Assembly (NCBI RefSeq): GCF_020400585.1
Contig: NZ_JAINVF010000005.1
Location: forward strand, 310,001 to 374,000
Reading direction: 5' to 3'
Length of the DNA stretch: 64,000 nt
Source of the DNA: Streptomyces sp. NK08204
Lineage (GTDB): Bacteria; Actinomycetota; Actinomycetes; Streptomycetales; Streptomycetaceae
Shown here: positions 34,303 to 42,875 of the stretch, piece by piece
Layout of the letters: each line of letters begins with the position of its first letter
How positions within the stretch are numbered: position 1 is the stretch's first letter
Program-made: the position numbers and the translations under genes
The notes under the pieces: generated by a model
What the model was told of the DNA's origin: nothing
Databases searched by the model: none
The model's input: only the letters and a program-made list of their open reading frames with translations

Positions 34303-35124
34303 CTACGCCCGGGGCAGCGTGTCGCCCTGGACGGCCTGGATGTCCAGCTCGACCTTGAGGGTGGTGCCGATGGCGGCGATGCCGGCCTGGACGACCTGGT
34401 TGTAGGTGATCGCGAAGTCCTCGCGGTGCAGTTCGGCCGTCGCTCGGAAGGCGGCGCGGGTGCCGCCCCACGGGTCGGTGCCGGTGCCCAGGTAGGCGAG
34501 GTCCAGGTCGACCGGGCGGACGACGCCGCGCAGGCACAGCTCGCCGTGCACCGTCCAGCGGTCCGAGCCGGTCCCGGTGAGACCTGTGGAGCGGTAGGTG
34601 ATCTCCGGGTGGTTCCCGGCGTCGAGGAAGTCCGCGGACCTCAAGTGCGTGTCGCGCATGCCGTTGCCGGTGTCGATGGACGCGGCCCTGATCACCGCCT
34701 CCACGCGGGACCTGGTGACGTCGTCCGGTGCGATCTCGATCGTGCCGCCGAACGTGGTGAACCGGCCGCGGACGCTGGAGATCCCGAGGTGCTGGGCGAC
34801 CGCGGCCACCGAGGAGTGCGCCGGGTCTAGGGTCCACGGGCCGGGCGGCGGCAGCTCGGTGCCGCCCTGCCGGGCCAGCGTCACCGTGCCGACCTCGGCG
34901 CGTCCGCTCGCGGTGACGATCGCGCCGGCCGCGGCGGGCGCGTACCCGACGGCCGTGACGATCACCGTGTACGCCCCCGGCGCCAGCTCGGTGGTGTCAC
35001 GTACGGCTCCCTCGGTGTCCGCCGGGGCCCGCAGCACCTGCGTACCGGTCGTGTCGGTCACCGTGACGACCGCGTGGGGCACGGCCCATCCGTCCCGGGT
35101 GCGGATCCTCGCGGTCAGTCCCAT
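34303..35124 (-). CDS. YceI-family protein with N-terminal Ig-like (CarboxypepD_reg) domain
   Basis: A 273-residue protein. Residues about 1-88 form a carboxypeptidase-regulatory-like beta sandwich (PHAVVTVTDTTG, APGAYTVIVTAVGYAPAAAG). Residues about 93-270 are a YceI lipocalin-like domain (WTLDPAHSSVAAVAQHLGISSVRGRF, HLRSADFLDAGNHPEITYRS). YceI proteins bind isoprenoid or other lipids. No signal peptide is seen, so it is probably cytoplasmic. The same Ig-like module occurs three times in the MFS protein upstream. A strong terminator lies between the two genes, so it likely has its own promoter. Confidence 0.87.
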   Translation of the reverse strand: MGLTARIRTRDGWAVPHAVVTVTDTTGTQVLRAPADTEGAVRDTTELAPGAYTVIVTAVGYAPAAAGAIVTASGRAEVGTVTLARQGGTELPPPGPWTLDPAHSSVAAVAQHLGISSVRGRFTTFGGTIEIAPDDVTRSRVEAVIRAASIDTGNGMRDTHLRSADFLDAGNHPEITYRSTGLTGTGSDRWTVHGELCLRGVVRPVDLDLAYLGTGTDPWGGTRAAFRATAELHREDFAITYNQVVQAGIAAIGTTLKVELDIQAVQGDTLPRA

Positions 35125-35196
35125 CCCGCATCTCCCTTGAAGGCGTGTGAATCAGTCGGATCGGTCGTGGGGAACCGGTCGCGCAGAACTGGGGAA

Positions 35197-35247
35197 CCGG
35201 CCCGCGACGGGTGCGCCTCCGCTCGGGACGCACCCATCGCGGGCCGG
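35197..35247 (-). terminator. Terminator of the MFS fusion gene
   Basis: 19-bp inverted repeat (35197-35215 and 35229-35247) with one G-T pair and a 13-nt loop, starting 6 bases beyond the MFS stop on the minus strand. Confidence 0.85.
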
Positions 35248-35253
35248 GGCCGA

Positions 35254-37827
35254 CTACTCGCCAAGGTGGGCGAGTTCGATGTCGTGGCCGTCGGTTCCGG
35301 GGCCGGAGAGGGTCAGCGCGGTGGCCACCGGCGGGTAGCCCGTCGCGATGACGGTGTACTCGCCGCTGTCCAGGTCGGTGAAGGCGTATGCCCCGTCCGG
35401 CCCGGTGGTGGCCGTGCCGGCCACGTTGCCCGCCGCGTCGACCAGAGTCACGCGGGCGTCGGCCAGCGGGCCGTGCGGGGCACGGACGACACCCTGGAGG
35501 CGGGCGCCGGCGTCCAGTTCGACCTCGAGCCGGGTGACCCCGGTGGCGCCGACCTCGACCGGCAGCGCACGCGGCCGGAAGCCGCTCGCGTTGACCGCGA
35601 CGGTCACCGCGCCCGGCACCAGGTCGGTGAGGGCGAACTCGCCCTGTCCGCCGGTGGATGCGGTGGCCAGCAGGTCGCCGCGTACATCGGCGACGATCAC
35701 CATCGCGTCCTCGACCGGCAGCGCGCTCCCGGCCGCCCGGACCACACCGGTCAACCCGCTGGTGCCGCTGAGCAGGAGGTCGTAGGCCAGCGCCTCCTCG
35801 CCCACGACGATCGTGGCGGCCTGCGGCTGGTAGCCGTCGGCGGAGGCGATCAGCACGTACGAGCCCGCGCCCGGCGCGTCCACCGCATAGGACCCGTCGT
35901 CCTGGGCGACCGCACGGCCCAGCTGGCGGCCGGAGAGGGAGATCAGCGTGACCGCGGCCTGCGGGACCGGGGCGCTCTCGGCGCCGCGTACGAAACCGTG
36001 CACCGGGGTGCCGCCGGGGGTCCCGAGCTCGGCCGCCGTGGCGACGGCGGTCAGCTGCCGGGCCGCGGTCGCGGTGGCCGGCGCCTCGGCGGGGCCGTCC
36101 GGCCGGACGACGGGCACGGCCCAGCCGGGCACCTTCTCGGGTGCGGGTTCCCGCACGACGTCGTCCATGGTGGTCTCGGCGTCAACGGTGGCCGCGGCGT
36201 GGGCGACGGCGTCGCCATCGGCCCGGGCCCGGTCCTGTGCGGTCTGGGCCAGCGCGCCGGACGTCCGCAGCGGGACCTCCTTGATGAACAGCACCACGAT
36301 CAGCGAGATCAGGGCGAAGGGCGCCGCGTAGAGGAAGACGTCCGCGATGCCGTGGCCGTAGGCGCCCTCCAGCCAGTGGCGCACCGGGGCGGGCAGCTTG
36401 TCCATGTCCGGCAGCCCGCCGCCGCCCGTGGCCCTGGCTGCGGCCATCCGCGCCTTCGGACTCAGGTCGGTGATGCTGTCCTTGGCGTAGTGGGTGATCC
36501 GGGTGGACATCACCGAGCCGAGGACGCCGACGCCGACCGCACCGCCGAGCGAGCGGAAGAAGCTCACCGTGGAGGAGGCGGCGCCCAGGTCCTTCGGGGC
36601 GACCTGGTTCTGGGTGGACAGGACGAGGTTCTGCATCATCGTGCCGACGCCGATGCCCAGCAGCGCCATGTAGATCGACAGTTCCCAGTACGGGGTGTCG
36701 TAGCGCATCAGGCCGAGCAGGGCCAGGCCGGCCGTGAGGGAGACACCGCCGGCGACCAGCCAGCCCTTCCAGCGGCCGGTGGCGGTGATGAACCGGCCGG
36801 AGATCATGGAGGCGACGAACAGGCCGCTGATCATCGGGATGGTCATGACGCCGGACATCGTCGGGGACTTGTCCCGCGCCAGTTGGAAGTACTGCGAGAA
36901 GAAGACGGTGCCCGAGTACATGCCGACACCGACGAACAGTGAGGCCAGCGAGGCCAGCGAGATCGTGCGGTTGCGGAACAGGCGCAGCGGGATGATCGGC
37001 TCGGCGGCCCTGGTCTCGGTGAACACGAACAGCAGTGCCAGCACGATCGTGCCGCTCACCATCGTGTACGTCTGCCACGACAGCCAGTCGTACTTGTCGT
37101 CGGCGAAGGTGACCCAGATCAGCAGCAACGAGGCGGCGGCCGTGATGAAGAAGGCGCCCGTCCAGTCGACCTTGACCCGGCGCCTGGCGACCGGCAGGTG
37201 CAGCGTCTTCTGCAGCACGACCAGGGCGATCAGCGCGAAGGGGATGCCGACGAACAGGCAGTAGCGCCAGCCGAGCCAGTCGGTGTCGGTGATGACGCCG
37301 CCGAGCAGCGGGCCGCCGACGGTGGCCACGGCGAAGGTGGCGCCGGTGTAGCCGGAGTAGCGGCCGCGCTCTCGCGGGGAGATCATCGCGGCCATGACGA
37401 CCTGCACCAGGGCGGACAGACCACCGGCGCCCAGGCCCTGGATGACACGGGCGCCGATCAGCATCGCCGGGTTCTGCGCCAGACCGGCGACGACCGAGCC
37501 GATGACGTAGATGACCAGGGATATCTGGACGAGCGCCTTCTTGCTGACCAGGTCGGCGAGCTTGCCCCACAGCGGCACGGAGGCCGTCATGGCGAGCAGC
37601 GCCGCGGTGACGACCCAGGTGTAGGCGGACTGGCCGCCGCCGAGGTCCTTGATGATCGTCGGCAGTGCGTTGGTGACGATCGTCGAGGAGAGGATGGCGG
37701 CGAACAGGCCCAGAAGCAGGCCGGACAGCGCCTCCATGATCTGCCGGTGGGTCATGGGGGCGTGCTCCGCGGAGCCTCCCCCGTGCTTGGCGTGAGCCCG
37801 CACACCGGCTGGTGTGGTTGTTGCCAT
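35254..37827 (-). CDS. DHA2 MFS exporter fused to three Ig-like repeats
   Basis: An 857-residue fusion. Residues about 28-520 are a 14-helix DHA2 drug:H+ antiporter, with TIVTNALPTI in helix 1, the motif GKLADLVSKKALV and motif C-like GPLLGGVITD. After a linker (525-605), three carboxypeptidase-regulatory-like domains (about 608-688, 689-772 and 773-857) follow, each with a strand such as DGSYAVDAPGAGSYVLIASADGY, reported here only by position and type. Given 14 helices the C-terminal modules should be cytoplasmic. It lies 13 bases after a MarR gene in one operon, so efflux of a toxic compound under MarR control is likely. Confidence 0.88.
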   Translation of the reverse strand: MATTTPAGVRAHAKHGGGSAEHAPMTHRQIMEALSGLLLGLFAAILSSTIVTNALPTIIKDLGGGQSAYTWVVTAALLAMTASVPLWGKLADLVSKKALVQISLVIYVIGSVVAGLAQNPAMLIGARVIQGLGAGGLSALVQVVMAAMISPRERGRYSGYTGATFAVATVGGPLLGGVITDTDWLGWRYCLFVGIPFALIALVVLQKTLHLPVARRRVKVDWTGAFFITAAASLLLIWVTFADDKYDWLSWQTYTMVSGTIVLALLFVFTETRAAEPIIPLRLFRNRTISLASLASLFVGVGMYSGTVFFSQYFQLARDKSPTMSGVMTIPMISGLFVASMISGRFITATGRWKGWLVAGGVSLTAGLALLGLMRYDTPYWELSIYMALLGIGVGTMMQNLVLSTQNQVAPKDLGAASSTVSFFRSLGGAVGVGVLGSVMSTRITHYAKDSITDLSPKARMAAARATGGGGLPDMDKLPAPVRHWLEGAYGHGIADVFLYAAPFALISLIVVLFIKEVPLRTSGALAQTAQDRARADGDAVAHAAATVDAETTMDDVVREPAPEKVPGWAVPVVRPDGPAEAPATATAARQLTAVATAAELGTPGGTPVHGFVRGAESAPVPQAAVTLISLSGRQLGRAVAQDDGSYAVDAPGAGSYVLIASADGYQPQAATIVVGEEALAYDLLLSGTSGLTGVVRAAGSALPVEDAMVIVADVRGDLLATASTGGQGEFALTDLVPGAVTVAVNASGFRPRALPVEVGATGVTRLEVELDAGARLQGVVRAPHGPLADARVTLVDAAGNVAGTATTGPDGAYAFTDLDSGEYTVIATGYPPVATALTLSGPGTDGHDIELAHLGE

Positions 37828-37840
37828 GGGCTTCCTTCTC

Positions 37841-38335
37841 TTACGTGCTCGCGGGTGTACGGGTGGTTTCTCGAAGTACGGGGTCGTGGAACCCGGCCGG
37901 TGCGGAGCGGCAGTCGCCGAAGCTCGCGCGCAGGCGGGTCATCAGCCGGATGAGCTGGCCGACCTCGTCGTCGCTCCAGTCGGCGAGTCGCTCGGCGAGC
38001 AGGTGGCTGCTCCGCCGGGACAGCTCGTCGAGCTGCGCCAGTCCCCCCGGTGTCAGGCGCAGGATCCGTGAGCGCTTGTCGGCGGGGTCCGGGGACCGCT
38101 CGATCCAGCCGCGGGCGGCGGCATGGGCGACATGCCGGCTGGTGACCGACATGTCCACGGCCAGCAGCTCGGCCAGCCTGCCCATGCGCATGTCGCCGTG
38201 GCGGTCGAGGAGGGTCAGTACGGCGGCCGAGCCGGCCGGGCAGTCGGCCGGCAGGATCCGGCCCAGGTCCCGTTTCACGGCTCCGATGGCGCTGAGCTGA
38301 CGTGCCAGCTCCCAGAACTGCGCCTGCTCGGCCAT
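37841..38335 (-). CDS. MarR-family repressor
   Basis: A 164-residue winged-helix regulator. The DNA-binding core (about 35-105) includes CPAGSAAVLTLLDRHGDMRM, the recognition region DMSVTSRHVAHAAARG and the wing RSPDPADKRSRILRLT. Flanking helices form the dimer interface. It is first in an operon with the MFS fusion pump, 13 bases apart. Two GTTGCnnnnnGCAA-type palindromes just upstream are the probable operators, so it should repress its own operon and release on binding a phenolic or drug ligand. Confidence 0.92.
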   Translation of the reverse strand: MAEQAQFWELARQLSAIGAVKRDLGRILPADCPAGSAAVLTLLDRHGDMRMGRLAELLAVDMSVTSRHVAHAAARGWIERSPDPADKRSRILRLTPGGLAQLDELSRRSSHLLAERLADWSDDEVGQLIRLMTRLRASFGDCRSAPAGFHDPVLRETTRTPAST

Positions 38336-38353
38336 CCCACACCTCCTGAAGTC

Positions 38354-38397
38354 GTTGCTCTAGGCAACCTTACGGATGATTGGTTGCCGCAGGCAAA
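38354..38397. promoter_or_regulatory. Two MarR operator-like palindromes
   Basis: GTTGCTCTAGGCAAC (38354-38368, perfect arms) and GTTGCCGCAGGCAAA (38383-38397, TTGCC/GGCAA arms), centres 29 bases apart, 19-62 bases upstream of the MarR start. Confidence 0.75.
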
Positions 38398-38492
38398 TAA
38401 ATGGTCGGTCCGTGGGCGCAAAAAGTTGGCAAAGGCAAGTAATTCGGCCCCGCACTTGGGCCGCTCACCCGGATTCGCTAGTGTCTCGGGCC

Positions 38493-38687
38493 ATGGCTAA
38501 CACCCAGGGCCCCCAGGGCAACTACGACCCCGCAGGCAGCACGCAGATGTTCCGCGCGTTCGTGGACGAGGCCCCGCAGGGCCGGCAGCAGGCGGCGGCT
38601 TCCTCCGGTCCCCGCGTCGGCCTGATCATCGGCATCGTCGTCGCCGTGGCCGTCGTTGCCGCGGTGGCCTGGCTGGCGCTGAAGTAA
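38493..38687 (+). CDS. Small C-tail-anchored membrane protein
   Basis: A 64-residue protein (MANTQGPQGNYDPAGSTQMF) with a hydrophilic, Gln/Pro-rich N-terminal part and one C-terminal transmembrane helix (about 42-62, VGLIIGIVVAVAVVAAVAWLAL). The N-terminus is expected in the cytoplasm. It starts about 155 bases from the divergent MarR gene. Similar short proteins are conserved in Streptomyces, but the function is unknown. The start codon follows a short TCGGGCC leader without a strong ribosome site. Confidence 0.7.
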   Translation: MANTQGPQGNYDPAGSTQMFRAFVDEAPQGRQQAAASSGPRVGLIIGIVVAVAVVAAVAWLALK

Positions 38688-38974
38688 AACCGCGCACCGG
38701 ACACGCGAGCCCGGCCGGATGCCGGCCGGGGCCACGCCTGCCGGCCGCGCGCACGCGCGCTGCGGCTCGCCGGAAGGCAGGGTGTCGGTGCCGTCCGTCT
38801 CCACTCCGTCGGCGGCATCACCGTCCCGCTCGTGGCGGCTGCCGGAATCATCCTCGCCGGGAGGCCGGGGGCGGCGGCCACGGGCACCGCGCGTCCTGGG
38901 CCGGTCGGGCCTCCGGGGCCGCGCCCGTACGCATGCCGGGTCCGGCGAAGTCGGCGGTGCCGCTCGCTCCGCGA
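38688..38974. other. GC-rich region downstream of the small membrane gene
   Basis: The plus strand carries a CCGGCC-rich palindromic patch (GGCCGGATGCCGGCC, about 38713-38727), possibly a terminator. The minus strand may contain more of the decayed gene that follows, but no family similarity was recognised here. Confidence 0.35.
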
Positions 38975-39560
38975 CGGTCCTCGACTCGGCGGACGGCCAT
39001 GTCCCGCGTCTCGACGTGCATGCCCAGGGGTATCCGCCGGGCGTCCACACACCGTCCACGCCAGGGACGTGCGCGCACTCGGTCCGATGGACACCGGCAG
39101 GTCCGCGGTCGCCTCGACCGTTCCTCAGCCGGTGCCGAGCGCCCCGAGGGCGGGCGTCGCGAAGGTCACCGTGCCCGAATGCACCGACGGACCACCGGTG
39201 TTGACGAAGGGCACGGTCACCTCCTCGCACCACCACCGGTCCGTCATACGTGTGACGTCGCCCCGGATGAGGTAGGCAGCCGTAACGGAACCGGCGACAG
39301 CGCGCGTTGGCAGCGGCATCGGTGAACCAGGCTCAGGCGGCGCGGATGTGGCCTCGCCTCCGGTGGTGCTCGACGGGGTGCCGGCCGGAGGCGGACGCCG
39401 TGGGGGGAGCGGAAGCGCCGGAAGGGGGGCGCGACCGACACCGTCGCGCTGAAGAAGTGTTCATGTGTGCGGAGTTGCGGTTGCTCCGCGATGCAGGCGT
39501 CGTCCGGTCAGCGGTGCCATCCGCACCGGCCCGTCGGTCCCCCCGCGCCCCTGCTGGGCT
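38975..39560 (-). pseudogene. Decayed gene for a secreted Streptomyces hypothetical protein
   Basis: Pieces of one protein are spread over all three minus-strand frames. In order they read TVSVAPP, then SGASAPPTASASGR (shift near a C6 run), then a Ser/Thr/Pro linker, then DRWWCEEVTVPFVNTGG and ATPALGALGTG, then an in-frame TGA (39125-39127), then TVEATADLPVSIGPS and SLAWTVC, then after a shift near 39045-39052 VDARRIPLGMHVETRDM. I recall homologues with GALGVDWATIESTVPLPV and VPLGMHVETR, which makes the TGA a mutated tryptophan codon. With one stop and at least two frameshifts the gene is dead. Confidence 0.65.
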
Positions 39561-39760
39561 CGGTACGCCTCCTGCGGCCACGTAGCCGCCGCCCGGACCG
39601 CCGCACGCGCCCAGGGCCCCGCCCGGACGGACGACGGCCGCCGACGCTGCCAAGACGGCGCCTCGGCGGCCACGCGTCCATGTCGTCGCACGAAGCGCCG
39701 GCCCCATGGTCGCTGACGCTCGGCCACGGGATACCTGACGTACGCGGACTCCGAGGAGTC

Positions 39761-40699
39761 TCAGTCGGAGATCAGGCCCTCGCGCAGTTGGGCCAGGGTC
39801 CGGGTGAGCAGCCGGGAGACGTGCATCTGGGAGATGCCGACCTCCTCGCCGATCTGGGACTGCGTCATGTTGGCGAAAAAGCGCAGCATGATGATCCGGC
39901 GCTCCCGGGGCGGGAGCTTGGCCAGCAGCGGTTTGAGGGACTCGCGGTACTCCACGCCCTCCAGTGCCGTGTCCTCGTAGCCGAGGCGGTCGGCAAGGGA
40001 GCCCTCCCCGCCGTCGTCCTCGGGGGCCGGCGAGTCCAGCGAGGAGGCCGTGTAGGCGTTGCCCACCGCGAGGCCGTCGACCACGTCCTCTTCGGAGACG
40101 CCGAGCACGGCGGCCAGTTCCGTCACCGTCGGGGAGCGGTCGAGCTTCTGGGACAGCTCGTCGCTGGCCTTGGTGAGGGCCAGGCGCAGCTCCTGCAGCC
40201 TCCGCGGCACCCGGACCGACCAGGAGGTGTCGCGGAAGAAGCGCTTGATCTCGCCGACCACCGTCGGCATCGCGAACGTCGGGAACTCCACGCCCCGTTC
40301 GCAGTCGAAGCGATCGATCGCCTTGATCAGGCCGATGGTGCCGACCTGGACGATGTCCTCCATCGGCTCGTTGCGGGAGCGGAAGCGCGCCGCCGCGTAG
40401 CGGACCAGCGGGAGGTTCAGTTCGATCAGGGTGTCCCGGACGTAGGCGCGCTCCGGGCTGTTCTCGTCGAGCGCGGCGAGCCGCAGGAACAGGGAACGGG
40501 ACAGGGTGCGGGTGTCGATGTCCGCCGGGTCCGGCACGGCGGGGGTGGCCTCGGCGGCCGGGGCGGCCGGGGCCGGCACGGCGTCGAGTACCGGTACGCC
40601 ATCAAGGCTGTCGAGCACGTCGAGAGCGTCGAGTTCCTTGGGTGCTGCCTCGCTCTTCGTGGGCGTGAGCACCTTGGAGCTGCCCTGTTCTGCGGACAT
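39761..40699 (-). CDS. sigN: SigB/SigF-family sigma factor (SigN-like)
   Basis: A 312-residue sigma-70 factor of the SigB/F/G type. A Pro/Ala-rich head (1-70) precedes region 2 ([25 protein letters not shown]), region 3 and region 4 ([25 protein letters not shown]). It follows sigF in the same direction, 266 bases apart. The opening [19 protein letters not shown] and the location next to sigF match what I recall of SigN in S. coelicolor; the symbol is given on that basis. ATG with AAAGGGGGTGGC ribosome site. Its upstream gap carries nested ACATGTCG palindromes. Probably developmental or stress-related, with activity set by an anti-sigma factor encoded elsewhere. Confidence 0.85.
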   Translation of the reverse strand: MSAEQGSSKVLTPTKSEAAPKELDALDVLDSLDGVPVLDAVPAPAAPAAEATPAVPDPADIDTRTLSRSLFLRLAALDENSPERAYVRDTLIELNLPLVRYAAARFRSRNEPMEDIVQVGTIGLIKAIDRFDCERGVEFPTFAMPTVVGEIKRFFRDTSWSVRVPRRLQELRLALTKASDELSQKLDRSPTVTELAAVLGVSEEDVVDGLAVGNAYTASSLDSPAPEDDGGEGSLADRLGYEDTALEGVEYRESLKPLLAKLPPRERRIIMLRFFANMTQSQIGEEVGISQMHVSRLLTRTLAQLREGLISD

Positions 40700-40808
40700 G
40701 CCACCCCCTTTGGGTCGCGGGACGGTCGCGGCGGCGCTGCTTTCGAGCAACGCAGCCTTCACCTGAATACCGGAGCCGGAGCCACGGCAAACGCGCTTCC
40801 CGCAGAAT

Positions 40809-40848
40809 GTCACATGTCGGCAACACGCTGTAGTGACATGTCGACATG
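40809..40848. promoter_or_regulatory. Nested palindromes upstream of the sigN-like gene
   Basis: CATGTCGACATG (40837-40848) is a perfect 12-bp dyad; ACATGTCG recurs at 40812-40819; TGTCAC (40809-40814) pairs with GTGACA (40833-40838). About 110-150 bases upstream of the start, a plausible operator. Confidence 0.5.
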
Positions 40849-40965
40849 CAAGACGGGAATCAGCCCTGCAGGGAAGGGGTCTGACGCCGTTTCTGTACAT
40901 AACTGTCGGGAACCGCCCTGGTGAGTGATTCGCTCGGACCGGTGATCTATCGCTCCTGTATGCGG

Positions 40966-41865
40966 TTATGCGTCGATCCGGTTCGCCGACCGCAGCCGCT
41001 GGAAGCTGCGCGCGAGCAGTCGTGAGACGTGCATCTGGGAAACTCCGAGTTCCGCGCTGATCTGGGACTGCGTCAGGTTGCTGTAATAGCGCAGGAGGAG
41101 GATCCGCTGCTCCCGCTCGGGGAGCTGGACCAGGAGGTGGCGGACCAGGTCGCGGTGTTCCACGCCGTCCAGGGCCGGGTCCTCGTAGCCGATGCGGTCC
41201 AGCAGGCCGGGCAGCCCGTCGCCCTCCTGTGCGGCCTCCAGCGACGTCGCGTGGTACGAGCGCCCCGCCTCGATGCAGGACAGCACCTCCTCCTCGCTGA
41301 TCCTGAGCCGCTCGGCGATCTCGGCGGTGGAGGGCGAGCGCCCGAAGGCGGTGGTCAGGTCCTCGGTCGCGCTGTTGACCTGCACCCACAGCTCGTGCAG
41401 GCGGCGCGGTACGTGGACCGTGCGGACGTTGTCCCGGAAGTACCGCTTGATCTCGCCGACCACCGTCGGCATCGCGAAGGTGGGGAACTGCACTCCCCGG
41501 TCGGGATCGAAGCGGTCGATGGCGTTGATCAGGCCGATGGTGCCGACCTGGATCACGTCCTCCATGGGTTCGTTGCGGGAGCGGAAGCGGGCGGCGGCGT
41601 AGCGCACGAGCGGGAGGTTGGCCTCGATGAGTGCTCCGCGCACCCGGTCGTGCTCCGGCGTGCCGGGACTGAGCTGCTTCAGCTCGGTGAAGAGCACCTG
41701 GGTCAGTGCGCGGGTGTCGGCGCCACGGCGTTTCTCGGGGGCCTGAGAGGCAGGGGGAGCCGTGGGAGGCGCGGGAGCGGAGGCGGGAGCGGAGGCGGGG
41801 GCGGAGGTGGGCGTGGAGGCGGAGGTGGGCGCCTCCTGCTGGGGCGGCGCAGTACTGGCCGACAC
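40966..41865 (-). CDS. sigF: Sporulation sigma factor SigF
   Basis: A 299-residue sigma factor closely matching Streptomyces SigF, the late sporulation factor needed for spore wall and pigment maturation. Region 2 ([25 protein letters not shown]), the segment [20 protein letters not shown] and region 4 ([29 protein letters not shown]) are distinctive, as is the C-terminus LRSANRIDA. The GTG of VSASTAPPQ was chosen since GAGGTGG lies eight bases upstream and it agrees with the known start of the S. coelicolor protein as I recall it; an ATG nine codons earlier is in frame. The head is Pro/Ala-rich. Expression in Streptomyces depends on whi genes. Confidence 0.93.
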   Translation of the reverse strand: MSASTAPPQQEAPTSASTPTSAPASAPASAPAPPTAPPASQAPEKRRGADTRALTQVLFTELKQLSPGTPEHDRVRGALIEANLPLVRYAAARFRSRNEPMEDVIQVGTIGLINAIDRFDPDRGVQFPTFAMPTVVGEIKRYFRDNVRTVHVPRRLHELWVQVNSATEDLTTAFGRSPSTAEIAERLRISEEEVLSCIEAGRSYHATSLEAAQEGDGLPGLLDRIGYEDPALDGVEHRDLVRHLLVQLPEREQRILLLRYYSNLTQSQISAELGVSQMHVSRLLARSFQRLRSANRIDA

Positions 41866-42058
41866 GGTCAACGCCACCTCTTCATCGGTCAATCATCCGT
41901 CAAAAGCGGTCATAGCATCACAAGACATGTGCACTGTGTGCAAGCACCGCATAACGCCGTGTTGTCCTCAAACTCTGCCAGTTGAGGCTCAAGACGCACG
42001 AAAGCCCCCCGTCGTTCCGGCGGAGGGCTGATGTGGCGAATGGTCTCGCGAGGACCCC

Positions 42059-42352
42059 TCAGAAGGGGTAGTCGGCGATCACCCATGTGGCGAACTCCCG
42101 CCACTGGGCGGCGGCGGCCTGGTGGGCCGGGTGCTCCAGGTACCGCAGGAGCGCGTCCGCGTCCTCGACCGCCGAGTTGATCGCGAAGTCGTAGGCGATC
42201 GGCCGGTCGGTGATGTTCCAGGCGCACTCCCAGAAGCGCAGCTCCTCGATCTGGCCGCCGAGGGCCCGGAAGGCCTCCGCGCCCGCCTGGACCCGGGGAT
42301 CGTCGCGCTCGATGCCCTCGTTGAGTTTGAAGAGGACCAGGTGGCGGATCAT
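42059..42352 (-). CDS. Dabb-family (stress-responsive alpha/beta barrel) protein
   Basis: A 97-residue dimeric ferredoxin-like barrel protein. It opens MIRHLVLFKLNEG, typical of the Dabb domain, and has the mid-helix pattern DDPRVQAGAEAFRALGG and the ending AQWREFATWVIADYPF. Members bind small hydrophobic ligands or act as cyclases or monooxygenases; the substrate here is unknown. It starts 8 bases after the stop of the small membrane protein gene, and the GGAGGAAAG there may serve both, so the two are probably cotranscribed. Confidence 0.88.
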   Translation of the reverse strand: MIRHLVLFKLNEGIERDDPRVQAGAEAFRALGGQIEELRFWECAWNITDRPIAYDFAINSAVEDADALLRYLEHPAHQAAAAQWREFATWVIADYPF

Positions 42353-42360
42353 GGGCTGTC

Positions 42361-42540
42361 TCAGCTCTTTCCTCCGTTGGCGGCCCAGGTCATGAAGTCG
42401 CCGATGGCCTTGGCCGCGTTGGATATGCCCTCGAAGCCTATCTGGACGTAGTCGGCGGCCTTGGCCGGGTCTGTGATGATCACGTACAGCGCGAAGACCA
42501 CGAGCGCGTACACAGTGATCTTCTTCGCGTTCACCGCCAT
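42361..42540 (-). CDS. 59-residue single-pass membrane protein
   Basis: A short gene easily missed: MAVNAKKITVYALVVFALYV opens the frame, which runs to a TGA at 42361. One transmembrane helix (about 8-22) has its basic flank on the cytoplasmic side. The outer part is amphipathic (ADYVQIGFEGISNAAKAIGD) and ends TWAANGGKS. The ATG is preceded by GGGGAGGCGGG. It lies directly upstream of the Dabb gene in the same direction. I recall comparable short proteins in Streptomyces, without known function. Confidence 0.75.
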   Translation of the reverse strand: MAVNAKKITVYALVVFALYVIITDPAKAADYVQIGFEGISNAAKAIGDFMTWAANGGKS

Positions 42541-42710
42541 CCCGCCTCCCCTGTCCCTGTGCCTCTGTCTGAGTGCCTCTGCCGGGCCGGGCCCCCGTGG
42601 CCCCCGTTGTCGGCCGCGAGTTTAACCTTCACATCTGATTTGAGGACCAACGGCCCGCCGTTCGAGGGGCTTTGCGCCGCCGGTGAGGCCGCGGATCCGG
42701 TCCGCATGCG

Positions 42711-42740
42711 AAAGGGCCCCGTCTGTCGACGGGGCCCTTT
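42711..42740 (-). terminator. tRNA-Ser(CGA) terminator
   Basis: 13-bp perfect stem AAAGGGCCCCGTC (42711-42723) with its complement (42728-42740), TGTC loop, 5 bases beyond the tRNA 3' end on the minus strand. Confidence 0.9.
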
Positions 42741-42745
42741 TCGAG

Positions 42746-42830
42746 CGGTAGCGGAGGGATTTGAACCCTCGGTGACTTGCGCCACACTCGCTTTCGAGGC
42801 GAGCTCCTTCGGCCGCTCGGACACGCTACC
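42746..42830 (-). tRNA. tRNA-Ser(CGA)
   Basis: On the minus strand, acceptor GGTAGCG pairs with CGCTACC; discriminator G. The stem CTCGC/GCGAG encloses CTCGAAA with anticodon CGA (plus-strand TCG at 42794-42796). Long variable arm; T arm GGTTCAAATCC; no encoded CCA. Confidence 0.97.
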
Positions 42831-42875
42831 GAGGGAGACCTTACAGCACGGTGGGCCAAGGTTTGAAATCGGTAT

